Assembly: GCF_019038435.1 (NCBI RefSeq)
Contig: NZ_JAGPOX010000114.1
Span: 1 to 32,173, forward strand
Direction: 5' to 3'
Source of the DNA: Nocardia alni
GTDB lineage: Bacteria; Actinomycetota; Actinomycetes; Mycobacteriales; Mycobacteriaceae
DNA length: 32,173 nt
A program made the translations under genes and the position numbers. Shown here piece after piece: positions 1-7,071 of this stretch. Positions within the stretch are counted from its first letter, which is position 1; every line of letters starts with the position of its first letter. The notes under the pieces were generated by a model. The model did not search any database. It saw only the letters and a program-made list of their open reading frames with translations, and was not told the DNA's origin.

Positions 1-85
1 TGTACCACCCTAAAAGACCCTGAAGAACATTTATTCGTAATTAATCCAACTGCACTCTTTTTTTTTAGATGTGTATTAGAGACAG
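1..85. other. Non-genomic contig end with Tn5/Nextera mosaic-end sequence
   Basis: Bases 67-85 read AGATGTGTATTAGAGACAG, which matches the 19-bp Tn5 mosaic end used in tagmentation libraries at 18 of 19 positions. The preceding 66 bases are AT-rich, hold a run of nine T, and have a composition unlike the rest of the window. The oxidoreductase reading frame is intact right up to base 86 and has no counterpart before it. I infer that 1-85 is untrimmed adapter or read noise and that genomic sequence starts at 86. Confidence 0.9.
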
Positions 86-905
86 GGTAACCGGGATGGC
101 TCAGCACCCACGCGCCCCAGCCCGCGCCGACCACGTCGACGTTGTTGAGCAGCAGGCGATTCACCTTCACGGTCGGGATGTCCCCGCCGGTGAAACCGAC
201 CACCAGCAACCGCCCGCCGGGCGCGAGTGAGCGGATGCTGTCGGTAAACCGGTCGCCGCCGACCGGATCCAGCACGATGTCGACGCCGCGACCGCCGGTC
301 AGCTCCTTCACCGCGGCCGCCCAGCCGTCGGTCAGGACCACGTCGGTCGCGCCGTTGGCCCGCGCCACCTCGGCCTTCTCCGGCGTGCTGACCACCGCGA
401 CCACCCGGCTCGCGCCCAGGGCCGCGGCCATCCGCAGCGTCGAGGTGCCGATGCCACCGGCGGCGCCGTGTACCAGCACCGACTCGCCCTTGGCCAGCCT
501 GCCCCGGTTGCGCAGGCAGAAATGCACGGTCAGATCGTTGAACAGGATCCCGGCCCCGGCCTCGAGAGAGACGTTGTCCGGCAACGGGAACACCATCTCG
601 GCGGGCACCGCCGCGACCTCGGCCATGGCGTTGCCCAGCATGGTCAGCGCGACCACCCGATCACCGGCCCGCACATGCGCGCCCTCGGGCGCCGAACGCA
701 CCACACCGGCGATCTCGCCGCCCACCACGAACGGCAGTTCGGGCTTGATCTGATACAGCCCCTGGGTCATCAGCACGTCCGGGAAGGCGACCCCTGCCGC
801 GTGCACGTCGATCAGCACACTGTCGGCGGCCGCACGCGGCTCCGGAATCTCGACGACCTCGATGGATTGCGGACCTTCGAGCTTGCTCACCTGGGCTGCA
901 CGCAT
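86..905 (-). CDS. Zinc-type MDR quinone oxidoreductase, C-terminus cut off
   Basis: The product belongs to the medium-chain dehydrogenase/reductase superfamily, NADPH:quinone oxidoreductase group, which reduces quinones or enones in the cytosol. The minus-strand frame starts at ATG 905 (MRAAQVSKLEGPQSIEVVEI) with GGAG six bases upstream. It shows the GroES-like N-domain (DVHAAGVAFPDVLMTQGLYQ, FVVGGEIAGVV) and then the Rossmann signature VLVHGAAGGIGT and VVAVVSTPEKAEVA. It stays open to base 86, reading VDVVGAGWGAWVLSHPGY, and is then interrupted by adapter sequence. About 273 residues of an expected 320-330 are present. No cysteine ligands of a structural zinc are evident, as is usual for the quinone reductase branch. 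It is transcribed away from the type VII secretion genes. The physiological substrate cannot be read from the sequence. Confidence 0.88.
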
Positions 906-937
906 ATACGACTCCAATCTAGGGCCCCTGGTAGATC

Positions 938-943
938 ACCGTA
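938..943 (-). promoter_or_regulatory. Putative -10 box of the oxidoreductase gene
   Basis: On the minus strand TACGGT lies 32 bases upstream of ATG 905, with GGAG before the start. It fits the actinobacterial TAnnnT -10 pattern. The -35 region would overlap that of the divergent unit near 961-968. Inference from position and consensus only. Confidence 0.4.
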
Positions 944-962
944 ATCCGTTCGCGGACGGGGC

Positions 963-990
963 TGTCCCGGGGCGCGGGTTTTGCTACGCT
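963..990 (+). promoter_or_regulatory. Putative promoter of the EspC-like/WXG-transglycosylase unit
   Basis: TGTCCC at 963-968 and TACGCT at 985-990 are separated by 16 bases. They would place a transcript start near 997, giving a leader of about 40 nt before the TTG start at 1036. The -10 box is convincing and the -35 box is weak. Confidence 0.4.
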
Positions 991-1035
991 TTGGCCACTC
1001 GAGCTGTGAACTCGTTTGTACAAGAGGGGGACGTC

Positions 1036-1341
1036 TTGGCTCCGGAACCAACTATGAACGTCGACACCACGGCGTTGAAGACCTTCGTCGGTGATCTTCG
1101 CGACGAGGCCGGTTCGATCGGCACACTCCAATCCGGCATCGGCGACGCGATCGGGGCGCTGCCGGGCACACCGTGGAGCGATACCTGCACGCAGGCCAAG
1201 ACCTCGGTCGACAACGCCATGAAGCGCATCGGCGACCGGCTGACCACCCTGGCCGACAGCGTCGAGAAGGTCAGCACCTCGCTGGAGATGACCGACCAGC
1301 AATTCAGCGACGACCTGACGAAGATCGGGCTGCACGGATGA
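1036..1341 (+). CDS. EspC-like type VII secretion-associated protein
   Basis: This is a 101-residue, signal-peptide-free, helical protein. I place the start at TTG 1036 because GAGGGGG lies five bases upstream; the internal ATG at 1054 has no ribosome-binding site. The helices are around residues 14-40 and 55-98, separated by a turn with PGTPWSD in place of a strict WxG, and the protein ends DDLTKIGLHG. Size and layout fit the T7SS EspC family (PF10824) of small proteins exported by ESX systems, usually as partners of a neighbouring substrate. The stop overlaps the start of the next gene (ATGA at 1338-1341), so the two are translationally coupled and may be co-secreted as a pair. Family assignment rests on architecture and is moderate; no ESX machinery gene is in the window. 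Confidence 0.7.
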   Translation: MAPEPTMNVDTTALKTFVGDLRDEAGSIGTLQSGIGDAIGALPGTPWSDTCTQAKTSVDNAMKRIGDRLTTLADSVEKVSTSLEMTDQQFSDDLTKIGLHG

Positions 1342-2477
1342 CTCTCACGATTCCCGATGTGCAGAACTGGAAACCGGATGAGCTGACCACCGCGAGCGCC
1401 GCGATCGGCAAGCTCTACACCGGCCTGGACCAGACCGTGAAAGACAGCACCACCAAGATCGAATCGGTGGACTGGAAGGGCAACGCCGCCACCGCGGCCA
1501 AGACCCGCATGGACCTGGAGAAGACACGCGCCTCGGCGGTCAGTCAGGCACTGATGGGGCTGCAGAAGGCGTTCACACAGCAGGTGGACAACCTCGGCAG
1601 GGCCAAGACCAAGGTGTTGCAGATGCGCGACAACGCCCTGCACGTCCCCGCGCCCAGCACGATGCCCGCCTTCGACGTCGCCCCGGACGGCACCGTCGAC
1701 CCGCAGAAGCGCGTGGACTGGCTGAACCAGCACCGGGGCAAGCTGACCGACGCCGAGATAACCGCGCAGACCACCCAGATCCGGGCCGACGCCGCCCGCT
1801 GCCAGGCCGATATCGTGCAGGCCCTCAAGGATGCCGAAGGCGTTGCCGAACAAGCGGTCTCGGCGGTGAATACGGCCAAGGGCACGGTGGACAGCGCATA
1901 CGCCGCGCTGGGCGATCCCGCCACGGGCGCCGGGGCGGCCGCCGCACCCGCACCCGCACCCGTCGCGCCGACCGCGGTGAGCGCCCCGTCCTCGACGAAT
2001 TCGACGCCCTACCACGCGGCGAGCTACACCTCCCACGGCGGTGGCGGAGGGAGTTCCTACGGTGGCGGTGGCGGCTCGCACATGTCCTTCGGCAGCGACG
2101 CACCGCTGAGCAAGCCGTCGGGCAATGTCGCGCAGTGGATCGCGCAGGCCAAGCAGGTCCTGATCTCGATGGGGTATCCACCCGATCAGATCAACGACGC
2201 CGCCATCGCGACGATCATCGAACACGAATCGGGCGGCGACCCGAACGCGATCAACAACTGGGACAGCAACGCGGCCGCCGGGCACCCCTCGAAGGGCCTG
2301 ATGCAGTGCATCGACAGCACCTTCAACCAGTGGGCCGCGCCCGGCCACAGCGACATCTGGAATCCGGTCGACAACATCGTGGCCGGCTGCCGCTACTCGA
2401 TCGGGAGATACGGCAGCCTGAACCAGGTCCCCGGCGTGGTCGCCGTATCCAACAACGGCAGCTACGTGGGCTACTGA
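1338..2477 (+). CDS. WXG100-like domain fused to SLT lytic transglycosylase, probable type VII secreted peptidoglycan hydrolase
   Basis: The 379-residue product starts at ATG 1338, overlapping the EspC-like stop by four bases. Residues 1-100 form a WXG100-like helical hairpin with W46-K47-G48 at the turn. Residues 120-192 are further helices. Residues 195-257 are a low-complexity Ala/Pro then Gly/Ser linker. Residues 262-379 are a soluble lytic transglycosylase (SLT/lysozyme-like) domain, with the catalytic glutamate most likely E297 in HESGGDP, then GLMQ at 320-323 and NPVDNIVAGCRY. Such enzymes cleave the MurNAc-GlcNAc bond of peptidoglycan. There is no N-terminal signal peptide, so export by an ESX system through the WXG100 domain, with the EspC-like partner, is the natural inference. 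A hairpin terminator follows at 2486-2505. Confidence 0.85.
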   Translation: MTLTIPDVQNWKPDELTTASAAIGKLYTGLDQTVKDSTTKIESVDWKGNAATAAKTRMDLEKTRASAVSQALMGLQKAFTQQVDNLGRAKTKVLQMRDNALHVPAPSTMPAFDVAPDGTVDPQKRVDWLNQHRGKLTDAEITAQTTQIRADAARCQADIVQALKDAEGVAEQAVSAVNTAKGTVDSAYAALGDPATGAGAAAAPAPAPVAPTAVSAPSSTNSTPYHAASYTSHGGGGGSSYGGGGGSHMSFGSDAPLSKPSGNVAQWIAQAKQVLISMGYPPDQINDAAIATIIEHESGGDPNAINNWDSNAAAGHPSKGLMQCIDSTFNQWAAPGHSDIWNPVDNIVAGCRYSIGRYGSLNQVPGVVAVSNNGSYVGY

Positions 2478-2485
2478 ACCGGGCG

Positions 2486-2505
2486 GGCGCCGCTACAGCG
2501 GCGCC
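2486..2505. terminator. Hairpin between convergent transglycosylase and MerR genes
   Basis: GGCGCCGCT at 2486-2494 and AGCGGCGCC at 2497-2505 are perfect inverted arms with AC between them. In practice this is an 8-bp GC-rich stem with a tetraloop. It starts 9 bases after the plus-strand stop and overlaps the last codons of the minus-strand gene, so it can serve both convergent genes. There is no T-run, which is common for actinobacterial terminators. Confidence 0.6.
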
Positions 2506-2972
2506 ATATCCCGTTCCGTCCGCTGCGCGGCGACCGTGCAGTCACCGGGGACTTCCTGCTCCGGTTTGGTCCCGTACAGCGCGATCTTGCGGTCCAGCAC
2601 CGCCAGGGTCTGATTCAGCTCATCGATTTGGGCCAGCACGTCGGCGCGGGTGCGCTGGAACATCTCGAGGCGCTGCGGGTAGGTGGATTCCCCGGCGCGC
2701 ACGAGTTCGGCATAGCGGATCATGTCGGCCACCGACATTCCGGTGCAGCGCAGCCTGCCGATCAGGGCCAGCCAGTCCAGGTCGCGGTCGGTGAAGCGGC
2801 GCTTGCCGGTGTGGTCGCGGCCGACCGAGGTCAGCAGGCCGATCCGTTCGTACCAGCGCAGCGTGTCGCGGGTCAGACCGGACCGCTCGGAAACCTCGCC
2901 GATCGAATAGCGAGGATGCTCGTAGTCGGGTTTGCCGTTATCGGTGATTCGGTCCCACGTCGCCGCGCCCAT
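2493..2972 (-). CDS. MerR-family transcriptional regulator
   Basis: This is a 159-residue cytoplasmic DNA-binding regulator. The start is ATG 2972, preceded by AGGGTGG. The reading frame stays open further upstream, but that stretch crosses the gene's own promoter. The winged-helix motif YSIGEVSERSGLTRDTLRWY lies at about residues 21-40, followed by ERIGLL and the recognition wing GKRRFTDRDLDWL. A long dimerisation helix (RLEMFQRTRADVLAQIDELN) follows, then a short C-terminal tail. The tail has only one cysteine (GDCTV), so it is not an obvious metal sensor. It resembles the small AdhR/NmlR-like MerR proteins that sense electrophiles, but the effector is unknown. A MerR-type operator lies directly upstream, so autoregulation is likely. 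It is convergent with the transglycosylase gene. Confidence 0.88.
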   Translation of the reverse strand: MGAATWDRITDNGKPDYEHPRYSIGEVSERSGLTRDTLRWYERIGLLTSVGRDHTGKRRFTDRDLDWLALIGRLRCTGMSVADMIRYAELVRAGESTYPQRLEMFQRTRADVLAQIDELNQTLAVLDRKIALYGTKPEQEVPGDCTVAAQRTERDMAPL

Positions 2973-3001
2973 GCCTGCCACCCTTCTGCCTCGACCCCAC
3001 C

Positions 3002-3035
3002 ACCGTAGCCGCTTGGAGCGGACTCGAACTACAGT
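3002..3035 (-). promoter_or_regulatory. MerR-type promoter with operator dyad
   Basis: Read on the minus strand, a -35-like TGTAGT (3028-3033) and a -10-like TACGGT (3002-3007) are 20 bases apart. This is the over-long spacer typical of MerR-activated promoters. The spacer holds an imperfect dyad at 3012-3029 (plus strand CTTGGAG, CGGA, CTCGAAC), close to the known MerR-family operator pattern. The predicted transcript start is about 25 bases before ATG 2972. Autoregulation is an inference. Confidence 0.6.
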
Positions 3036-3234
3036 AATCCGCTCGCGATCGTGCGCCCGGCCATGCCGTCGAGGACTATCCGGGTAGCCCGGCGAACATG
3101 CGAACGAGCCAGCGGAACCACTGCGGTCGAGACAGCGGCAAGCTGCCGGGTACGTCCAAAATCGGATCGGCCGCCAACCGCCGGCACGCATGCACGACAG
3201 TCAACGGCCCTCACCCACGCGCTGAAGACGCGGA

Positions 3235-3273
3235 GAGGCGGACGAGCGAGGCGGACGAGCGAGGCGGACAAGC
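3235..3273. repeat. Three tandem 13-bp repeats
   Basis: GAGGCGGACGAGC occurs at 3235-3247 and 3248-3260, and with one change at 3261-3273. The repeats lie 14-52 bases upstream of the small membrane protein start. The 314-base interval 2973-3286 otherwise contains only the MerR promoter; I see no convincing gene in 3036-3234. Confidence 0.85.
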
Positions 3274-3286
3274 CTACGCTGGACCC

Positions 3287-3487
3287 ATGTCCAAAAATAT
3301 CGACCGGACCAGGGCCCGCTCGGCCCTGGAGACGGTCAGAGAAAGCCCGGTCATCGCCGCCATCGCACTGCTGCCGGTGGTCGTGATCCTGGGCCTGGCC
3401 TGGTGGTTGACCAACTGGTTCGTGGCCCTGGTGCTGCTGATCGTGTTCGGCGTGGTCGTCGTCGTCCGCGGCAGGATCATTCACTGA
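3287..3487 (+). CDS. Small hypothetical membrane protein
   Basis: This 66-residue protein has a basic, hydrophilic N-terminus (MSKNIDRTRARSALETVRES). Two hydrophobic segments follow, at about residues 21-41 and 43-61 (WFVALVLLIVFGVVVVV), ending in RGRIIH. ATG 3287 is chosen because the upstream extension of the frame runs through the 13-bp tandem repeats and is not membrane-protein-like. No clear ribosome-binding site is visible. It resembles the many short two-helix inner-membrane proteins of actinobacteria with no assigned function. It is convergent with the phosphatase gene 26 bases downstream. I do not recognise a family. Confidence 0.6.
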   Translation: MSKNIDRTRARSALETVRESPVIAAIALLPVVVILGLAWWLTNWFVALVLLIVFGVVVVVRGRIIH

Positions 3488-3513
3488 GGCGAATCGCGTC
3501 CTGAACCACGCCG

Positions 3514-4005
3514 TCAGCGCGGCACGTGGAAACGCACCAGCTCGCCCGTTCCCGCGTCCACCCGCGCCCACGGCCGGTCGAATTCGAGCACGGCCAGCGC
3601 CGAGGTGGGGAATTTGCGACCCAGCTCGACCGCGGCCGCGCTGTCGCGGTTGGCGGCCAGTTCCAGGGCCGTCCACGGCATCCCGGGCGCATGGCCGACC
3701 ATCAGCAGCGTCCGCACCTCGTCGGCGGTGAGCTGGACCAGCTCGACGAGCGCGCGCGGTGCGGCCTCGTAGATCGACTGAGAGAACTCCACGGGCGCGG
3801 TGATACCGGTCCGGTCCAGGGTCTGCCGGGTCCGCACGGCGGTCGAACAGCACACCGCATCGATCTGTGGCTGCGTCGCGCGCAACCAGTCCCCCGCCAG
3901 CCCGGCCTCGCGTCGCCCGCGCGCCGCGAGCGGCCGTTCGTGATCGACGACCCGTTCGGGATAGTCGGACTTGCCGTGTCGCATCAGGATCAAGGTGCGC
4001 ACCAT
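3514..4005 (-). CDS. sixA: SixA-type histidine phosphatase family protein
   Basis: This 163-residue protein of the histidine phosphatase (phosphoglycerate mutase-like) superfamily matches the short SixA branch in length. The catalytic RHG motif is at residues 9-11 (LILMRHGKSDYP). Other hallmarks are RPLAARGRREA, SSxxRTRQT-like CCSTAVRTRQT, and the second catalytic histidine in LLMVGHAPGMP. SixA proteins remove phosphate from phosphohistidine in signalling or phosphotransfer proteins. The substrate here is unknown because no histidine kinase or phosphotransfer partner is adjacent. The start ATG 4005 has no Shine-Dalgarno sequence but sits six bases after a -10 box, consistent with leaderless translation. 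Confidence 0.85.
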   Translation of the reverse strand: MVRTLILMRHGKSDYPERVVDHERPLAARGRREAGLAGDWLRATQPQIDAVCCSTAVRTRQTLDRTGITAPVEFSQSIYEAAPRALVELVQLTADEVRTLLMVGHAPGMPWTALELAANRDSAAAVELGRKFPTSALAVLEFDRPWARVDAGTGELVRFHVPR

Positions 4006-4011
4006 GGGACA

Positions 4012-4017
4012 ACCGTA
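4012..4017 (-). promoter_or_regulatory. -10 box of a leaderless sixA transcript
   Basis: On the minus strand TACGGT is followed by six bases and then ATG 4005. The transcript would therefore begin at or next to the start codon. The absence of a ribosome-binding site supports this. No good -35 box is visible. Confidence 0.5.
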
Positions 4018-4147
4018 ATCCGCCCTGGACGACAGGCTGGTCCGAACCCGCCGTCCGCGCCCGGCTCGCGTGGTTCGCCCGGCGCCGAAGGTGTCTGTGA
4101 GCCGCCTGATGAGAGATCGCGATCACGCTCGAGGCACACTGAAGGTG

Positions 4148-4195
4148 GCGTCACATCGCTTGCCCACCGGCAATAGCCGGTACGGGGTGTGACGC
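4148..4195 (+). promoter_or_regulatory. Nested inverted repeats in the fprB leader
   Basis: GCGTCACA (4148-4155) and TGTGACGC (4188-4195) are perfect inverted arms. Inside them ACCGGC (4166-4171), AATA and GCCGGT (4176-4181) form a perfect tetraloop hairpin, and CCC (4163-4165) can pair with GGG just beyond it. A further small hairpin, ACCCC-GGTC-GGGGT, follows at 4208-4221, and a 10-bp palindrome GATCGCGATC precedes at 4115-4124. The main structure ends 59 bases before ATG 4255. It could be an RNA leader structure or a protein-binding dyad; I do not recognise a known riboswitch class. Confidence 0.55.
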
Positions 4196-4254
4196 ATGCC
4201 CCACCGAACCCCGGTCGGGGTACAGCCCATGATTGTTTCGAGGATCTGCGAGAT

Positions 4255-5922
4255 ATGGCCTATGTGATCACGCAGCGCTGTTGCAATGACGCCAGCTGCG
4301 TACCCGAGTGCCCGGTCGACTGCATTCGCCCGACTCCGGAGCAACCCGAGTTCGCGACGACCGAGCAGCTCTACATCGACCCCGACACCTGTATCGACTG
4401 CGGTGCCTGTGTGGATGCCTGCCCGGTGGACGCCATCTTCTCCGAGGACGATCTACTGGCCTCCCTGGCGCGCTTCAGTGACATCAACGCAGCGTATTTC
4501 AAGCGTCATCCGCTGGAGTCGAATTTCGATCCACTGGTGACGCCCGCGCGCCCATCGAAGGATCTGGGCACCCTGCGCGTCGCGATCGTCGGCGCGGGCC
4601 CGGCGGCCTGTTACGCGGCCGACGAGCTGCTGCGCAGGGCCGATGTCGAGGTGGAGATGTTCGACCGGCTCCCGACCCCGTACGGTCTGGTCCGCGCCGG
4701 CGTCGCACCCGACCATCCGGGCACCAAGAACGTCTCGAGCATGTTCGAGAGCGCGTTCCGCCGCGAAACCCTGCAATACCACCTCAACGTCGAGGTGGGG
4801 AAGCATATTTCGCACGAGGAGCTGGTGGCCCACCACCACGCGGTGATCTACGCGGTCGGCGCCTCCACCGACCGGCGGCTGGATGTGCCGGGCGAGGATC
4901 TGCCCGGCAGTCATTCCGCGACCGAGTTCGTGGCCTGGTACAACGGGCACCCGGACTACGCCGACCGGACCTTCGATCTGTCGGGTGAGCGCGCGGTCAT
5001 CGTCGGCAACGGCAATGTCGCCCTGGACGTGGCGCGCGTGCTGACCCTGCCACCGGAGGAGCTGGCCAAGACCGATATCGCCGACCACGCCCTGGACGCG
5101 TTGCGCCAGAGCAACATCCGCGAGGTGGTCGTGCTGGGACGACGCGGCCCGCTGCAGGCGGCGTACACCTCCTCGGAGTTCCTGGCGCTGGGCCACCTGA
5201 AGGGCGTCGACGTCGTCATCGATTCGGCCGAGCTGGAGCTGGATCCGGAAAGCCTTGCGCTGCTGAATGATTCGGACATCGAGCCCTCGCAGAAGCTGAA
5301 ATACGAGCTGGCGAGGGAATACGCCGCCGAGAGCCCGGATCCGGCGAACAAGCGCATCGTCTTCCGCTACCTGGCCTCGCCGACCGCGATCACCGGCGAC
5401 AACCACGTCGAGGCGATCACGTTCGCGCACAATGAACTGGTCTCCGAGAACGGCGTCCTGGTGGCCCGGGCCTCCGGCGAAACCGCAACCCTGTCCGCCT
5501 CGCTGGTGCTGCGCTCCATCGGCTACCGCGGCCAGCCGGTCGGGGATCTGCCCTTCGACCAGCGCAGCGGCACCGTCCCGAACGAGCACGGCCGGGTCGT
5601 CGCCGACGGCTCCCACCTGCCCGGAATCTACGTCTCGGGCTGGATCAAACGCGGTCCCCGCGGCGTCATCGGCTCCAACCGGGTCGATGCCACCGAAACC
5701 GTGGAACAACTGCTCGCCGACTTCACCTCGGGCAAGCTCCAGGCCCCGCAGGGCGACCGAGCAGCGCTGAAATCCCTTCTGGCCGGGCGGCAACCGGATC
5801 TGGTCGACCGGGCGGGCTGGAAGGCAATCGACGCCGCCGAGCGCGGCGCGGGCAAGTCCGGTGGACGCCCCCGCGTCAAGCTCACCTCCCGCGAAGACCT
5901 GCTCAAGGCCGCACGCGGATAG
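4255..5922 (+). CDS. fprB: FprB-type ferredoxin/ferredoxin-NADP+ reductase fusion
   Basis: The 555-residue product transfers electrons between NADPH and ferredoxin-type partners in the cytosol. Residues 1-65 are a seven-iron-type ferredoxin with cysteines at 9, 10, 15, 19 and 23 (CCNDASCVPECPVDC) and at 46, 49, 52 and 56 (CIDCGACVDACPVDAI). The rest is an adrenodoxin-reductase-like flavoenzyme: the FAD site is VAIVGAGPAACYAADEL, followed by LPTPYGLVRAGVAPDHPGTK, the NADP site is VIVGNGNVALDVARVL, and the C-terminal part includes SGWIKRGPRGVIGSNRVDA. These elements match mycobacterial FprB closely from recall, and length is similar. ATG 4255 is chosen because it gives the exact family N-terminus; GAGGA and GAGA lie upstream. 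It may feed P450s such as the CYP130-like enzyme in this window, which is inference. Confidence 0.95.
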   Translation: MAYVITQRCCNDASCVPECPVDCIRPTPEQPEFATTEQLYIDPDTCIDCGACVDACPVDAIFSEDDLLASLARFSDINAAYFKRHPLESNFDPLVTPARPSKDLGTLRVAIVGAGPAACYAADELLRRADVEVEMFDRLPTPYGLVRAGVAPDHPGTKNVSSMFESAFRRETLQYHLNVEVGKHISHEELVAHHHAVIYAVGASTDRRLDVPGEDLPGSHSATEFVAWYNGHPDYADRTFDLSGERAVIVGNGNVALDVARVLTLPPEELAKTDIADHALDALRQSNIREVVVLGRRGPLQAAYTSSEFLALGHLKGVDVVIDSAELELDPESLALLNDSDIEPSQKLKYELAREYAAESPDPANKRIVFRYLASPTAITGDNHVEAITFAHNELVSENGVLVARASGETATLSASLVLRSIGYRGQPVGDLPFDQRSGTVPNEHGRVVADGSHLPGIYVSGWIKRGPRGVIGSNRVDATETVEQLLADFTSGKLQAPQGDRAALKSLLAGRQPDLVDRAGWKAIDAAERGAGKSGGRPRVKLTSREDLLKAARG

Positions 5923-5930
5923 AAGTCATC

Positions 5931-5971
5931 CGAATGGCGCAGCCGGATCACCTGTCCGGCTGCGCCATTCG
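5931..5971. terminator. Strong bidirectional terminator after fprB
   Basis: A perfect 17-bp inverted repeat (5931-5947 and 5955-5971, first arm CGAATGGCGCAGCCGGA) encloses a 7-base loop. It begins 9 bases after the fprB stop and lies 39 bases before the end of the convergent thioesterase gene, so it can terminate both. There is no T-run. Confidence 0.85.
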
Positions 5972-6009
5972 GCGTCTGCGGGCCACCGGTGCGAGGGTGC
6001 TCGCCGATC

Positions 6010-6783
6010 TCAGTTCGGCAGGGGGCCGATGCGTACCGCCGTCGTGGTGTCGCCGCCGACCGCGAACCACAGCCGCAGCGCGGGATCGCCGCTGCGGTCG
6101 CCGGATTCGAAGCGGCTGCGCACGCTGATGTGCTGGCGGGCCAGCACCGGGGCGATGTACTCGATGACCGCGCGGTGCGGTCCGACGACGAGCTTGGGGT
6201 GGTCGATCAGGTAGTGCTCCACGGCCTGCCAGTACATGGCGTTGTTGACGTGGTTGTACTGGTCGATGTCGGTGGCACGCACCGGAAACGGCAGATCGGT
6301 GTCCGATTCCGGCGGAACGGCGTCGGTCAGCCAGGGGCGCCAGCGCAGGCGCGTCTCGTCGGTGGTCTCGGCCAGGTAGGCCAGGCCCGCTTCGCTGATC
6401 CGGGTCGGCATATTGGTCGATTCGTTGAGGTTGATCCAGAAACCCTCGGTCTCGATCAGGCCGCCGCGCTCGCTGGTGATCCGCACCCGCATATTCGTCC
6501 AGCGGGTCGACATCGCCGAACACCACCGCCGCAACTCCACCCGGTCCGGCCACAGGATCGGCCGCACCACGTCGATGACCGTGCGCCGGACCACCCAGAC
6601 CGGATCGGTGCGATGGAAGAAGGTGCTCTGCATCTCCTCCCAGGCGATGTCCTGTAGGTAGCGAGCCACGGCATCGAGCCGAAGACGGTTGTACGGATCC
6701 ACATCGCCGGCCCGGACGGGCCACGCGGTGGCGAAGCCGATGCCCTCCTGGGGGCTCGGGACGAGTGACTCATCGAGTGACAC
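6010..6783 (-). CDS. Acyl-ACP thioesterase family protein (double hotdog)
   Basis: The 257-residue product fits the acyl-ACP thioesterase family (PF01643), which hydrolyses acyl-carrier-protein or related thioesters to free fatty acids in the cytosol. The first hotdog half contains RAGDVDPYNRLRLDAVARYLQ near residues 24-44. The second contains VRATDIDQYNHVNNAMYWQA near 168-187, with the Asn-His pair (NHVNN) typical of the catalytic region. The start is GTG 6783, with GAGGAG six bases upstream. Homologues of this layout are common in mycobacteria and Nocardia. It is divergent from the M20 hydrolase gene and convergent with fprB; neither neighbour suggests a joint pathway. Substrate chain length cannot be inferred. 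Confidence 0.85.
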   Translation of the reverse strand: MSLDESLVPSPQEGIGFATAWPVRAGDVDPYNRLRLDAVARYLQDIAWEEMQSTFFHRTDPVWVVRRTVIDVVRPILWPDRVELRRWCSAMSTRWTNMRVRITSERGGLIETEGFWINLNESTNMPTRISEAGLAYLAETTDETRLRWRPWLTDAVPPESDTDLPFPVRATDIDQYNHVNNAMYWQAVEHYLIDHPKLVVGPHRAVIEYIAPVLARQHISVRSRFESGDRSGDPALRLWFAVGGDTTTAVRIGPLPN

Positions 6784-6937
6784 TGGTACTCCTCGCGCTG
6801 CACGGTGTGCCGCGTTCTCGTGCGGTGCTGCTTGTCACATGACTTTACGGTGTGCACGTCCAAGCGTTACGCGGAGTTCCTGTCCCCATACACAACGGCG
6901 TGCGGTTTGCTCCGCGGTGGCCGCGACACAGCGCAGC

Positions 6938-6960
6938 CGCCGCGGACTCGGGCCGCGGCG
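6938..6960. other. GC-rich hairpin in the thioesterase/M20 intergenic region
   Basis: CGCCGCGG (6938-6945) and CCGCGGCG (6953-6960) are perfect 8-bp arms around a 7-base loop. A second dyad, TGCCCG-ATCG-CGGGCA, lies at 6990-7005. Both fall in the 288-base region between the divergent starts at 6783 and 7072. They could be operators or leader structures; nothing ties them to a known regulator. Confidence 0.4.
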
Positions 6961-7071
6961 TATGTTCACATGCCGCCGGTTGCACACCGTGCCCGATCGC
7001 GGGCATCGTTCGATATGCCAATGTAGGACGGACGGGACGCACCGAATACCCGCAGACTTCAGGAGTCGCCG

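Noticed and set aside
86..905. The truncated oxidoreductase as a pseudogene.
   Set aside because: The frame is intact to the point where adapter sequence begins, so the truncation is technical.
984..2348. Long open frames antisense to the transglycosylase and to several other genes (for example 4453-5793 and 30300-31865, minus strand).
   Set aside because: These are high-GC shadow frames with Arg/Gly/His-rich composition and no family features; the opposite strand encodes clear domains.
4148..4195. CRP-like site suggested by TCACA and TGTGA elements before fprB.
   Set aside because: The half-sites are in the reverse order (TCACA first) and 32 bases apart, whereas a CRP site is TGTGA, six bases, TCACA.
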